In this document: positions 50,952 to 59,321 of the stretch, in pieces
Numbering within the stretch: position 1 is the first letter of the stretch
Layout of the letters: each line of letters starts with the position of its first letter
Assembly: GCF_001542775.1 (NCBI RefSeq)
Contig: NZ_CP014145.1
Location: forward strand, 620,001 to 684,000
DNA length: 64,000 nucleotides
Source: Microterricola viridarii
GTDB taxonomy: Bacteria; Actinomycetota; Actinomycetes; Actinomycetales; Microbacteriaceae
Direction of reading: 5' to 3'
Position numbers and translations under genes: made by a program
Notes under the pieces: generated by a model
What the model was told of the DNA's origin: nothing
Database searches by the model: none
Seen by the model: only the letters and a program-made list of their open reading frames with translations

Positions 50952-53900
50952 GCGAGACCACGGTCGAGAACCCGGTCGAGAACCCGGTCGAGACAGCGGT
51001 CGACACGAGCCTCCGCGCGGCTGGGGCCGGGATCGGTGCCGCCGCGCTGGCGCTGGCGCTGGAGCTGCCGCCGCCCACGCCCGAGCAGATCGCGGTGATC
51101 GAGGCGCCGCCGGGCGGCCAGGCCATCGTCGTCGCCGGCGCGGGCAGCGGCAAGACTGAGACCATGGCCAACCGAGTCGTCTGGCTGCTCGCCAACGGCC
51201 ACGCCGCGGTGCCAGAGGTGCTCGGCCTCACCTTCACCCGCAAGGCAGCCGGCGAACTGGCCGTGCGCATCCGGGAACGGGTGGAGCAGCTCGTGCAGGC
51301 CGGCATCGCCGACGTGAAGATCGACATCTTCGAGACGGCATCCGTGTCGACCTACAACTCCTTCGCCAGCGCGATCTACCGCGAGAACGCGATGCTGATC
51401 GGCCGGGAACCGGATGCGGTCGTGCTCGGCGAGGCCTCCGCCTGGCAGCTGGCACGGCAGGTGGTCAGCGACACCGCCGACCCACGGCTGGTCGAGATCG
51501 ACAAACGGCTCGACGCCGTCACCGGCGGCGTGCTCACCCTGAGCCGGTCGCTCGCCGAGAACGTCGTCGACGTGCGCGACGTGCACGCGATGGTGCGCGA
51601 CTTCACCGACATGGCCGACCTGCCGATCGGCGGAACGGGGCGCAAGAAGACCCCGCACGCGAGCTTCACGAGCGCGCTGGAGGCGGTCGGTGGGCTGCCG
51701 CCCCTGCTCGACCTGGCCGAGCGCTTCCAGGCCGAGAAGCGCCGCCGCGGCTTCGTCGAGTTCTCCGACCAGGTCGCCCTCGCCCTCGAGGTGTGTGAGC
51801 GCAACCCGGCCGTCACCGCCGGCTACCGCGAGCGGTACAAGGCCGTGCTGCTCGACGAGTACCAAGACACCAGCGTGGTGCAGACCCGGCTGCTTGCCGC
51901 CCTCTTCGGCGGGCACGGCGTGATGGCCGTCGGCGACCCCGACCAGTCGATCTACGGATGGCGCGGCGCCAGCGCCGCCAACCTGGCCCGTTTCTCGCGC
52001 GACTTCCGCGGGTCAGGAGACGACGCCGCAGAGGCGGAGCGCTTCGAACTGTCCATCAGCTGGCGCAACCCGCGCGCGGTGCTGGCCGCGGCGAACGAGA
52101 TCGTGCGACCGTTCACGATTCAGGAGGGCGAGGCGCAGCCGGGGGACACCCCACCGAAGAGCCCGCTCACTGCGCCCAGCTTCGCCTCCGACGGACTGCT
52201 CGACGTCAGCTTCACCGAGACCGTCGAAGACGAGGCAGCCGCGGTCGCGGAGTGGTTCGCCCAGCGGCTGGGCCAGGGCACGGGCAAGGCCGACGGCACA
52301 AAGCGCTCCGCGGCGATGCTCTGCCGCAGCCTCGGCAAGATCAGCGTGTTCACCGAGGCGCTGCGCGAGCGCGGCGTGCCGTTCCACGTGCTCGGCCTGG
52401 CCGGGCTGCTGGACCAGCCCGTCATCGTCGACCTCGTCTCGGCCCTGCGGGTTCTGCATGACCCCAGCCGCGGGTCGGAGCTGCTGCGCGTGCTCGCCGG
52501 GGCGCGCTGGAACATCGGACCGAAAGACCTGCACGCGCTCGGCAAACTGGCCGGGGAGCTCGCCCAGCGCGACCACAGCCTGGCCAAGCTCAGCGACGAG
52601 GTGCGCGCCCGCCTGCGGGGCAGCGTCGCCGACGACGAGGGCCGCTCGATCGTGGATGCCCTCGACTTCCTGGTCACCGCCCGCGAGGGCCACGGCCTAG
52701 TGCGCGGCTTCAGCGAGGTCGGGCTGGCACGGCTGAAGGAGGCCGGCGACCAGTTGATCGGGCTGCGCCGGCGGGCCGGGCTGGAACTGCTCGACCTCGT
52801 CACCCTGGTGCAGCAGGAGCTGCTGCTCGACATCGAGGTCGCTGCCAACGGCATCCGCCCGCTCGGTGGCGCCAGCTTGGAGGCGTTCGACGAACTGGTC
52901 AGCGGCTTCCTCGCCGCCAGCGAGCACAGCTCGCTCGGCGCCTTCCTCGGCTGGCTGGAGGAGGCGGAGCAGCGTGACCGGCTCGCCCCACGGCAGGAGG
53001 AGCCGGAGCCCGGCACCGTGCAGATCCTCACCATCCACGGCTCGAAGGGGCTGGAATGGGACGTCGTCGCCGTGCCGCGCATGGTCGTCGACGAGATGCC
53101 GGGCAAACCGCGCAGCACCCTGGGCTGGCTGGCGTTCGCCGAGCTGCCGTTCGAGTTCAAGGGTGATGCGGCCGAGCTGCCCGAGCTGGCCTGGCGCGGT
53201 GTGCACGACCAGACCCAGTTCGATGAGTCCGTCACCGACTTCAAGGAGCAGAACGCCGCCCACTTCGCCGCGGAGCAGCGCCGACTGGCCTACGTCGCCG
53301 TGACCCGCACCAAGAGTGAGTTGCTGCTGAGCGGATCTTGGTGGTGGGGCCAGAAGGGCGCGCGCGGGCCGAGCATGTTCCTGCGCGAGCTCGCCGTCGC
53401 CGGGCTGATCGACCCGGAGCTGCTGCCGGGCTCGCCGGAGGAGGCAGAGAACCCCCGCTCCGAGCACAGCGTGCCGCCCGAGTGGCCGCTGCACCCGCTC
53501 GGCGTGCGCGGCCAGGCCGTGCTGAACGCCGCTGCACTCACTCAGACGGCGGTCGACAGTGGGTCCGGTGCGCCGATCCCTGAGCGGCTGCGCGCCGAGA
53601 TCGACGCCCTGCTCGAGGAACGACGTCGAAGGATGCAGGGGCGGGCGGCGCTCGCGCTGCCGACGCGCATCCCGGCCTCCCGTTTCAAGGACTTCATCGC
53701 CGACCCGGCGGCCGTCGCCGAGCAGCTGCGCCGCCCCATGCCGCAGCGGCCCTACCGGGCGACCCGGCTCGGCACGCTGTTCCACAGCTGGGTGGAGCAG
53801 CGCTCCAGCGCGGTTCCGAGCGGGGACACCCTCGACGCCGGGCTGTTCGAGCTGGAGGGCATCGACCTGGACAGCTTCGGCGACGATGCTGCCGGGGACT

Positions 53901-54328
53901 CTCTTTTCGAGTCCGAGCTGGTGGGCAGCGAGTTGGAGGGAACGGAGGCCGAGCAGTTCGCCCGGCTGCGCGCCACCTTCGAGGCGTCGCCGTGGGCCGG
54001 GCTCGCCCCGGAGGACGTCGAGGTCGAGATCCACCTGGTGCTGGACGCCCAGGTGTTCATCTGCAAACTCGACGCCGTCTACCGCACGGCGCAGGGGTAC
54101 CAGATCGTCGACTGGAAGACCGGCAAGGCGCCGAAAAACGCGGCCGACCTGGCGCTCAAGCAGACCCAGCTTGCGCTCTACCGGCTGGCCTACTCACGCT
54201 GGAAGGGAGTACCGGTAGAGCAGATCGACGCTGTTTTCTACTTCGTCGCCGACGACGTCGTGATCGCGCCGGAGCATCTCGCCGGTGAGCACGAGCTGCT
54301 CGAGCTCTGGGCGGGCGTCACCGCGTAG
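50948..54328 (+). CDS. adnB: AdnB-like helicase-nuclease subunit
   Basis: 1126 residues. A complete UvrD-family motor: Q-motif region PTPEQIAVIEAPPG, Walker A GAGSGKTE (about 65), motif Ia LTFTRKAAGEL, motif II LLDEYQDTSVVQ, GDPDQSIYGWRGA, TIHGSKGLEWDVV and YVAVTRTKSELLL. The C-terminal RecB-like nuclease has LDAVYRTAQGYQIVDWKTGK (near 1055) and QTQLALYRLAY. It should be the active translocase of the AdnAB DNA-end resection machine. The N-terminal 20 residues contain a short repeat (VENPVENPVET) encoded by a tandem 12-base repeat. It is translationally coupled to adnA. Confidence 0.94.
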   Translation: MSETTVENPVENPVETAVDTSLRAAGAGIGAAALALALELPPPTPEQIAVIEAPPGGQAIVVAGAGSGKTETMANRVVWLLANGHAAVPEVLGLTFTRKAAGELAVRIRERVEQLVQAGIADVKIDIFETASVSTYNSFASAIYRENAMLIGREPDAVVLGEASAWQLARQVVSDTADPRLVEIDKRLDAVTGGVLTLSRSLAENVVDVRDVHAMVRDFTDMADLPIGGTGRKKTPHASFTSALEAVGGLPPLLDLAERFQAEKRRRGFVEFSDQVALALEVCERNPAVTAGYRERYKAVLLDEYQDTSVVQTRLLAALFGGHGVMAVGDPDQSIYGWRGASAANLARFSRDFRGSGDDAAEAERFELSISWRNPRAVLAAANEIVRPFTIQEGEAQPGDTPPKSPLTAPSFASDGLLDVSFTETVEDEAAAVAEWFAQRLGQGTGKADGTKRSAAMLCRSLGKISVFTEALRERGVPFHVLGLAGLLDQPVIVDLVSALRVLHDPSRGSELLRVLAGARWNIGPKDLHALGKLAGELAQRDHSLAKLSDEVRARLRGSVADDEGRSIVDALDFLVTAREGHGLVRGFSEVGLARLKEAGDQLIGLRRRAGLELLDLVTLVQQELLLDIEVAANGIRPLGGASLEAFDELVSGFLAASEHSSLGAFLGWLEEAEQRDRLAPRQEEPEPGTVQILTIHGSKGLEWDVVAVPRMVVDEMPGKPRSTLGWLAFAELPFEFKGDAAELPELAWRGVHDQTQFDESVTDFKEQNAAHFAAEQRRLAYVAVTRTKSELLLSGSWWWGQKGARGPSMFLRELAVAGLIDPELLPGSPEEAENPRSEHSVPPEWPLHPLGVRGQAVLNAAALTQTAVDSGSGAPIPERLRAEIDALLEERRRRMQGRAALALPTRIPASRFKDFIADPAAVAEQLRRPMPQRPYRATRLGTLFHSWVEQRSSAVPSGDTLDAGLFELEGIDLDSFGDDAAGDSLFESELVGSELEGTEAEQFARLRATFEASPWAGLAPEDVEVEIHLVLDAQVFICKLDAVYRTAQGYQIVDWKTGKAPKNAADLALKQTQLALYRLAYSRWKGVPVEQIDAVFYFVADDVVIAPEHLAGEHELLELWAGVTA

Positions 54329-54343
54329 CCCCGCCGCCGCTCA

Positions 54344-54450
54344 CCCGCTGATTGAGCCTGTCGAAATCCCCGACGCGCCCGCGGCGCGCCTTCCCTGCCG
54401 GGAGCGGCTGCCCGTCTCCCGCTGATTGAGCCTGTCGAAATCCCCGACGC
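54344..54450. repeat. Two perfect 33-base repeats after adnB
   Basis: Identical copies at 54344-54376 and 54418-54450 (period 74 bases) with core CCGCTGATTGAGCCTGTCGA. The same word occurs in variant form at 15725 and, reversed, at 30916. The first copy is followed by a short GC palindrome (GCGCCCGCGGCGCGC). It fills the gap between convergent genes and resembles a REP-type intergenic element. Confidence 0.85.
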
Positions 54451-54477
54451 CCGCGGCACGGGCGATCCCGGCTGCGC

Positions 54478-55680
54478 CTAGCGCCCGGGCAGCTCGATCG
54501 GGCCGGTGTCGAGGTCGTCCGTGGCGAGCACGGAGGTGCGCGCCGCGGCCGCCTGCACGGCAGATGCCTGTGCGTCGGAGTTCCGCACCTGCTCGCTGTC
54601 GAGCTCGCCCTCCAGCTCGAACGACGAGAGGTCGTAGCTGTCGGTGTGCAGCGCACCCGGGGTCTCCCTCGGAGCGTCCGAACCGGCAGATCGGGGTGTC
54701 TGGGCCAGCAGCTGCTCGACATCGTCGACGGCGAGAACCGGGCCCGTGTGCTGGGTCAGCGGGCTCATGCTGTGGCTGTGCACGCCTTCGACCAAAGCGT
54801 CGAGCATCTGCACGGCATCCGCGATGATGTCGTCGCTGCGGTTCGCGACGCCGTGCAGCAGCCAGCGGGCGAGCTCCAGCTCGGCGTAGAGCAGTGCGCG
54901 CTGCGTCAGCAGCCGGTCGATGCCGCCGCTGCGGGCGGCGGTGTACGCCGCCAGCGTCGTCTCGCCGGCCTCGCCGGGGGCCGCGAGCACCCAGTGCAGG
55001 TCGCGGGCCGCATCACCAACGCTCAGCTCCGACCAGCCCAGTACCGCCGTGACGCCGTGGTCGTCTACCAGGAATGAGTCGGCGGCGAGTTTGCCGTTGA
55101 TGACGGAGGGGGCGAATTGCCAGAGCGCGGCGTCATCCGTTGCCTGCTCCCAGCGGCGCAGCAGCGCAGCAGGCAGTCGGCCGGTGTCCGCGGCGCGCGC
55201 GATCAGCGAGGCGGCGGCGGAGCGGGATTCGTCGGCGCTCTGCTGCGGCAGCCCGGCGTCGCCGATGAATGCGGTCGGCAGCGAGTGCACGGCGGCGATG
55301 GAACGCCCGACGGAGTGAGCCAGATCGGCGCTGTACTCCAGCATCGCCGGCTCGGCCGGGGTGCCGTCCAAGAACTGGTAGACGACGGCGCGGGTGGAGC
55401 CGACGGGCGCCTGGCCGACGAAATCGGCGACGTGGAACGGCAGCCGGCTGCGCACGCCGGTGCTCAACGCGCGCAGGGCGACGAGGTCGGCGGACTGCTC
55501 GGTCTCGGCCGCCTGGTTGCGCGGAACCCGCACGATCAGCTCATTGCCGTCGCGGATGCTCAACACTGCCGCATCGTAATCACCGTTCAGCTGTCGGCTG
55601 TGTGTGCGCGTGGCGACCACGTCGAGCTCCGGCACGGCTGAGGTGGCCAACGCGGCTAAAGTGAGAGGGGATCTGGCCAT
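54478..55680 (-). CDS. Phosphotransferase (APH/macrolide kinase fold) lacking catalytic residues
   Basis: 400 residues. The kinase-like fold is recognisable: VATRTHSRQLNGDYDAAVLSI, ELIVRVPRNQAAETEQSADLVALRAL, VVYQFLDGT and LVDDHGVTAVLGWSELSVGDAARDLHWVL. In this family the catalytic loop reads HGDLxxxN/S and the metal site D(F/W)xE/A. Here they read NGKLAADSFL and LGWSEL: the catalytic Asp is Lys and the metal Asp is Gly. It therefore looks like a pseudokinase. A 100-residue Ser/Asp-rich C-terminal tail follows (about 300-400). ATG 55680 is 7 bases from a TAACCT box. It converges on adnB and is divergent from nudC, a place where other Actinobacteria also have a phosphotransferase gene. Confidence 0.8.
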   Translation of the reverse strand: MARSPLTLAALATSAVPELDVVATRTHSRQLNGDYDAAVLSIRDGNELIVRVPRNQAAETEQSADLVALRALSTGVRSRLPFHVADFVGQAPVGSTRAVVYQFLDGTPAEPAMLEYSADLAHSVGRSIAAVHSLPTAFIGDAGLPQQSADESRSAAASLIARAADTGRLPAALLRRWEQATDDAALWQFAPSVINGKLAADSFLVDDHGVTAVLGWSELSVGDAARDLHWVLAAPGEAGETTLAAYTAARSGGIDRLLTQRALLYAELELARWLLHGVANRSDDIIADAVQMLDALVEGVHSHSMSPLTQHTGPVLAVDDVEQLLAQTPRSAGSDAPRETPGALHTDSYDLSSFELEGELDSEQVRNSDAQASAVQAAAARTSVLATDDLDTGPIELPGR

Positions 55681-55687
55681 GCCTTCA

Positions 55688-55693
55688 AGGTTA
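55688..55693 (-). promoter_or_regulatory. -10 box TAACCT of the phosphotransferase-like gene
   Basis: On the minus strand TAACCT ends 7 bases before ATG 55680. Confidence 0.4.
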
Positions 55694-55768
55694 GGTCGAA
55701 AACAGCCTGCTCGCCTATCCGCCACGCCCCGGGAGGCTGCGCAGCAAACCGTTCCGAAAGGGTCACCC

Positions 55769-56710
55769 GTGCTCACTGACGCGCTTCCGCTCGCCCGCTA
55801 CCGGCTCGAGCGCGATGCGACGGCCCGGGCAGAGCCCGGCCTGGTACAGCGGCTGCGCGAAGACGCCGACACCCGGGTGATGGCACTGAGTGCAGGCACG
55901 GCCTTGCGCGCCATGCAGGTTGACGGCGCGCCGCCCGCGCTGGCCTGGCTGGCCCCCGACGAGGTTCCGGATGCCGCCAACTGGTTGTACCTCGGGCGCG
56001 AGGTCGTAGCCGATGGCGCGGCCGTCCGCCCGCTGCTGGCGGCCCTGCTCACCCCGGAACAGGCCGAGGCGCTGCAGCCGGAGCGGCTGCGCTGGGCAGG
56101 ACTGCGCGCCCTCGCCCCGGAGCTGGACGCGCTCGAGAGCGCCCTGTTCACCGAGGCCGTTTCGGTGGCGCACTGGCACGACTCCCACCGTTTCTGCCCG
56201 CGCTGCGGCACCGCCACCGTGGTCGAGAAAGCCGGTTGGGTGCGGCGGTGCCCAGCCGAGAACAGCGAGGTGTTCCCGCGCACCGACGCCGCCGTGATCG
56301 TGCGCATCACCGACGCCGACGACCGGATCTTGCTCGGCTCCAATGCGCTCTGGGAGCAGAACCGCTTCTCGCTGCTGGCCGGGTTCGTCGAGCCGGGGGA
56401 GTCGCTGGAGCACGCCGTGCTGCGCGAGGTGTTGGAGGAGTCCGGTCTGCGCATCGCCGATCCTCGCTACCTCGGCTCGCAGCCCTGGCCGTTCCCCGCC
56501 TCGCTGATGCTGGGCTTCTCCGCGACCCTCGCGTCCGGGCAGGCCCCGCACGACACCACACCGGATGGCGAGGAGATCCTTGAGCTGCGCTGGTTCAGCC
56601 GCGCCGAGCTCGAGGCGGCCGGCGACGACATCCTGTTGCCCGGCCCGCTGTCCATCGCCGGCGCGATCATCCGCGACTGGCTGGAGAATCCGGAGCCGGC
56701 TTCTCGATGA
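55769..56710 (+). CDS. nudC: NAD(+) diphosphatase / RNA-decapping Nudix hydrolase NudC
   Basis: 313 residues, the length of mycobacterial NudC. An N-terminal domain is followed by a four-Cys-type zinc ribbon region: FCPRCGTATVVEKAGWVRRCPAENSEVFPR, in which only three cysteines remain (the fourth position is Ala-Glu-Asn). The Nudix box is GFVEPGESLEHAVLREVLEESG, followed by the NudC-specific SQPWPFPASLMLGF. It cleaves NAD(H) and removes NAD caps from RNA 5' ends. GTG 55769 is chosen for its GAAAGGG Shine-Dalgarno and family length, not the longer frame from 55604. The stop overlaps uvrD2 (ATGA). Confidence 0.92.
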   Translation: MLTDALPLARYRLERDATARAEPGLVQRLREDADTRVMALSAGTALRAMQVDGAPPALAWLAPDEVPDAANWLYLGREVVADGAAVRPLLAALLTPEQAEALQPERLRWAGLRALAPELDALESALFTEAVSVAHWHDSHRFCPRCGTATVVEKAGWVRRCPAENSEVFPRTDAAVIVRITDADDRILLGSNALWEQNRFSLLAGFVEPGESLEHAVLREVLEESGLRIADPRYLGSQPWPFPASLMLGFSATLASGQAPHDTTPDGEEILELRWFSRAELEAAGDDILLPGPLSIAGAIIRDWLENPEPASR

Positions 56711-58449
56711 TCCCCTCAGCAGACGCCCTGCTCGCGGGCCTCGACGAGCAGCAACGCGTTGCCGCCGAGGCGCTCATAGGCCCGGTCTGCATGCTCGCTG
56801 GCGCCGGCACAGGCAAGACCCGGGCGATCACGCATCGCATCGCCTACGGCGTGGCCACCGGGGCATACACGCCCAGCCGGGTGATGGCGCTTACCTTCAC
56901 CACCCGCGCCGCCGCCGAGCTGCGCGGCCGGCTGCGCGAGCTCGGCGCCGGCGGCGTCGCGGCGCGCACGTTCCACTCCGCGGCGCTCTCGCAGCTGAAC
57001 TTCTTCTGGCCGCAGGTCGTCGGCGGCCAGACGCCGAGCCTGCTGGACGGCAAGGCGCGCCTGCTCGGCCACGTCGCCGAACGGCTCAAGCTGAAACTGG
57101 ACACGGCAACGCTGCGCGACGTCGCCGGCGAGATCGAGTGGCGCAAGGTCTCCGGGCTGAGCTTCGCCGCCTACGGTTCCTCGCTGGAGGCCCGCGGACT
57201 GCCCGGCCGGCTCACCGCCGAGCAGGCCGTTGATCTTCAGCACGGCTACGAGAAGCTGAAGGACGAACGGCACCAGATCGACTTCGAGGACGTGCTGCTG
57301 ACCATGGCCGGCATGATCGAGCAGGAGCCGTCCGTTGCGATGCAGGTGCGCGAGCAGTACCGATTCTTCGTCGTCGACGAATATCAGGACGTCTCGCCGC
57401 TGCAGCACCAGCTGTTGAACCTGTGGGTGGGTGACCGGCGCGAGCTCTGCGTGGTCGGTGACGCCAGCCAGACGATCTACTCCTTCGCTGGCGCGCGCGC
57501 CGAGTACTTGCTCGAATTCCCCAGCCGGCATCCGGATGCCACGGTGGTGCGCCTCGAGCAGAACTATCGCTCGACGCAGACCATCATCGACGCCGCCAAC
57601 CGCCTGATGCGCGGCCGTCCGGGAGCCCTCATGCTGCACGCCGCGGCGGCGAGCGAGCCGGCCGTGAAGGCCCCGATCACCGTCACCGCCCACCCGAGCG
57701 ACATGGCAGAGGCGCGCGGGGTCGCGCAGAAGATCGTCGAGCTGATCGCGGCCGGGGCCCGCCCGGAGGAGGTGGCCGTGCTGTACCGCATCAACGTGCA
57801 GGCGGCCGCGCTCGAGACCGCGCTCGCCGAGGCCGGCGTGAGCTACCAGATCCGCGGCTCCAAGCGCTTCTTCGAACTGCCGGAGGTGAAGCAGGCGGTG
57901 ATGTCGCTGCGCGCCGCGTCGGTCTCGATCTCGGGGGAGCCGCTGTTCAAATCGGTGAGCGACGTGCTGCGCGGGCTCGGCTGGAGCCAGAGCCCGCCGG
58001 AGACGCGCGGGGCTGTGCGGGAGCGCTGGGAGTCGTTGAACGCGCTGATGGGACTCGTCGACCAGGCGGCACCCGGCACCACCTTCCGCGCCTTCACCGA
58101 CGAGCTGATGGAACGCCAGGCGAGCCAGCACGAGCCGACCGTGGCCGCCGTCACCCTGGCCACGTTGCACTCGGCGAAGGGCCTGGAGTGGGACAACGTG
58201 TACATCATCGGGGCCAGCGAGGGCCTGGTGCCGATCAACTACGCGAACACCCCGGATCAGATCGACGAGGAACGCCGACTGCTCTACGTCGGTGTCACCC
58301 GGGCACGGCAGCGACTCGCGCTGAGCTGGGCGGAGACGGGCGCCGGGGCGCGCGCTCCGCGGGACCGCTCCCGGTTCCTCGCTGAGATGGAGCGCCCGGC
58401 AGCCCCCGGCAGCCGCACTCCGGGTGCGGGGAGTGCCGCGCGGAGCTGA
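56707..58449 (+). CDS. uvrD2: UvrD2-like ATP-dependent DNA helicase
   Basis: 580 residues. Superfamily 1A motifs: LDEQQRVAAEALIGPVCMLAGAGTGKT, LTFTTRAAAELRGRL, TFHSAALSQL, VVDEYQDVSPLQ, VVGDASQTIYSFAGA, QNYRST, LATLHSAKGLEWDNVYIIG and YVGVTRARQRLALSW. This is the UvrD2 branch. Mycobacterial UvrD2 is about 700 residues and ends in HRDC and a four-Cys module; here the protein stops about 40 residues after the last motif in a low-complexity tail, so those domains are absent. It is coupled to nudC, and its last 155 bases overlap the convergent TOMM-like gene. Confidence 0.92.
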   Translation: MIPSADALLAGLDEQQRVAAEALIGPVCMLAGAGTGKTRAITHRIAYGVATGAYTPSRVMALTFTTRAAAELRGRLRELGAGGVAARTFHSAALSQLNFFWPQVVGGQTPSLLDGKARLLGHVAERLKLKLDTATLRDVAGEIEWRKVSGLSFAAYGSSLEARGLPGRLTAEQAVDLQHGYEKLKDERHQIDFEDVLLTMAGMIEQEPSVAMQVREQYRFFVVDEYQDVSPLQHQLLNLWVGDRRELCVVGDASQTIYSFAGARAEYLLEFPSRHPDATVVRLEQNYRSTQTIIDAANRLMRGRPGALMLHAAAASEPAVKAPITVTAHPSDMAEARGVAQKIVELIAAGARPEEVAVLYRINVQAAALETALAEAGVSYQIRGSKRFFELPEVKQAVMSLRAASVSISGEPLFKSVSDVLRGLGWSQSPPETRGAVRERWESLNALMGLVDQAAPGTTFRAFTDELMERQASQHEPTVAAVTLATLHSAKGLEWDNVYIIGASEGLVPINYANTPDQIDEERRLLYVGVTRARQRLALSWAETGAGARAPRDRSRFLAEMERPAAPGSRTPGAGSAARS

Positions 58450-59254
58450 TCCAGCCGTCGAGGCCGAGGTGCAGGGATGCACTCGTCCACGGCGCAGGGG
58501 CGGCGAGGGGGGAGCCGGCTTCGCCCGTCGAGCAGCCGCGGATCAGACCACAGGCCACCGTCGCGGCGAGCCGGCCGGTCTGCTCCGTCTCGCCGGGGGC
58601 GCGCCGGTGCACGAGCTGGCTGGCCACGGCCGGCCAGGAGGCATCCGCGTCGGTGTGCTCCAGATCCAGGCAGAACAGGCAGGGGCCCTCGCCCGGAACC
58701 ACGAGCGGGCCGACCCGTACGCCGCTGTCGCCATACACGATCGGCAGGTGTGCAACGTCGGCGCGCAACCAGTGCCCGTAGCGGCGGGGAGGCAGCGCAT
58801 AGTGGGCGATCAGCACGACCAGTTCCGGCTCACCGCCTGGCGCGCGAGCGGTTGGCGCCGCAGAAATGTGCCCGGTTGCAGCTGGCACCGTTGAACTCGG
58901 CGCGCTGGAGGCCGGCACGCCGGCCCCTCGCAGCTCATCCAACAGCAGCTGGGCGCCTGGCCCGTCGCCGTCGATGAGCACTCGCGGCGGCGTCGGCCGG
59001 GCAGCGGCCGGGTCGTGCAGCAGCACCGGCTCCAGTCGCTGCAACCGCTCCTGCAGCGCGGCGGCGTCTCCGCCGGCGCGTGCGGCCATGCCGAGCAACT
59101 CGTCTTCTGGGGTGCCGCGGCGGAGCGCCGCGACCAGCACCTCGTCGAGGGCGTCCACTGCATCCAGCACCAGCTTCGGCTGATCCACGCCGAATTGCAG
59201 CGAGTGGGGCGAACGCCACACCACGGGCACGCCGGGATCCAGTCGCAGGGTCAT
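58295..59254 (-). CDS. TOMM leader-peptide-binding / ThiF-like protein, orphan
   Basis: 319 residues. The N-terminal PVVWRSPHSLQFGVDQPKLVLDAVD is the opening of the cyclodehydratase-partner (TOMM precursor leader-binding) family, which uses a wHTH peptide clamp and an E1/ThiF-like core. Later come VLIDGDGPGAQLLLDELRGAGV (Rossmann-like), RYGHWLRADVAHLPIVYGDSGVRVGPLVVPGEGPCLFCLDLEHTD and HPECGC. The CxxC and CxC pairs should bind zinc. No YcaO gene or precursor peptide is nearby, so a natural-product role is not supported; mycobacteria have a related orphan beside uvrD2. ATG 59254 is preferred to 59272 (CAGGCT 6 bases upstream). The final 40 residues overlap uvrD2 and look non-functional. Confidence 0.7.
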   Translation of the reverse strand: MTLRLDPGVPVVWRSPHSLQFGVDQPKLVLDAVDALDEVLVAALRRGTPEDELLGMAARAGGDAAALQERLQRLEPVLLHDPAAARPTPPRVLIDGDGPGAQLLLDELRGAGVPASSAPSSTVPAATGHISAAPTARAPGGEPELVVLIAHYALPPRRYGHWLRADVAHLPIVYGDSGVRVGPLVVPGEGPCLFCLDLEHTDADASWPAVASQLVHRRAPGETEQTGRLAATVACGLIRGCSTGEAGSPLAAPAPWTSASLHLGLDGWISSARHSPHPECGCRGLPGAPSQRGTGSGPAERAPRRPSPPSSARVAAVPG

Positions 59255-59260
59255 GCCGAC

Positions 59261-59266
59261 AGCCTG
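59261..59266 (-). promoter_or_regulatory. -10 box CAGGCT of the TOMM-like gene
   Basis: On the minus strand CAGGCT ends 6 bases before ATG 59254. Confidence 0.35.
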
Positions 59267-59321
59267 CCTCATTCCCGCAGGGGCCGTCGGAAGTTATCCA
59301 CAGGCCCCAGCGGGAGGGGAG

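Noticed and set aside
54344..54450. Attachment site or target duplication of a mobile element
   Set aside because: Only 41 bases separate the 33-base copies, and there is no integrase, transposase or tRNA gene in the window.
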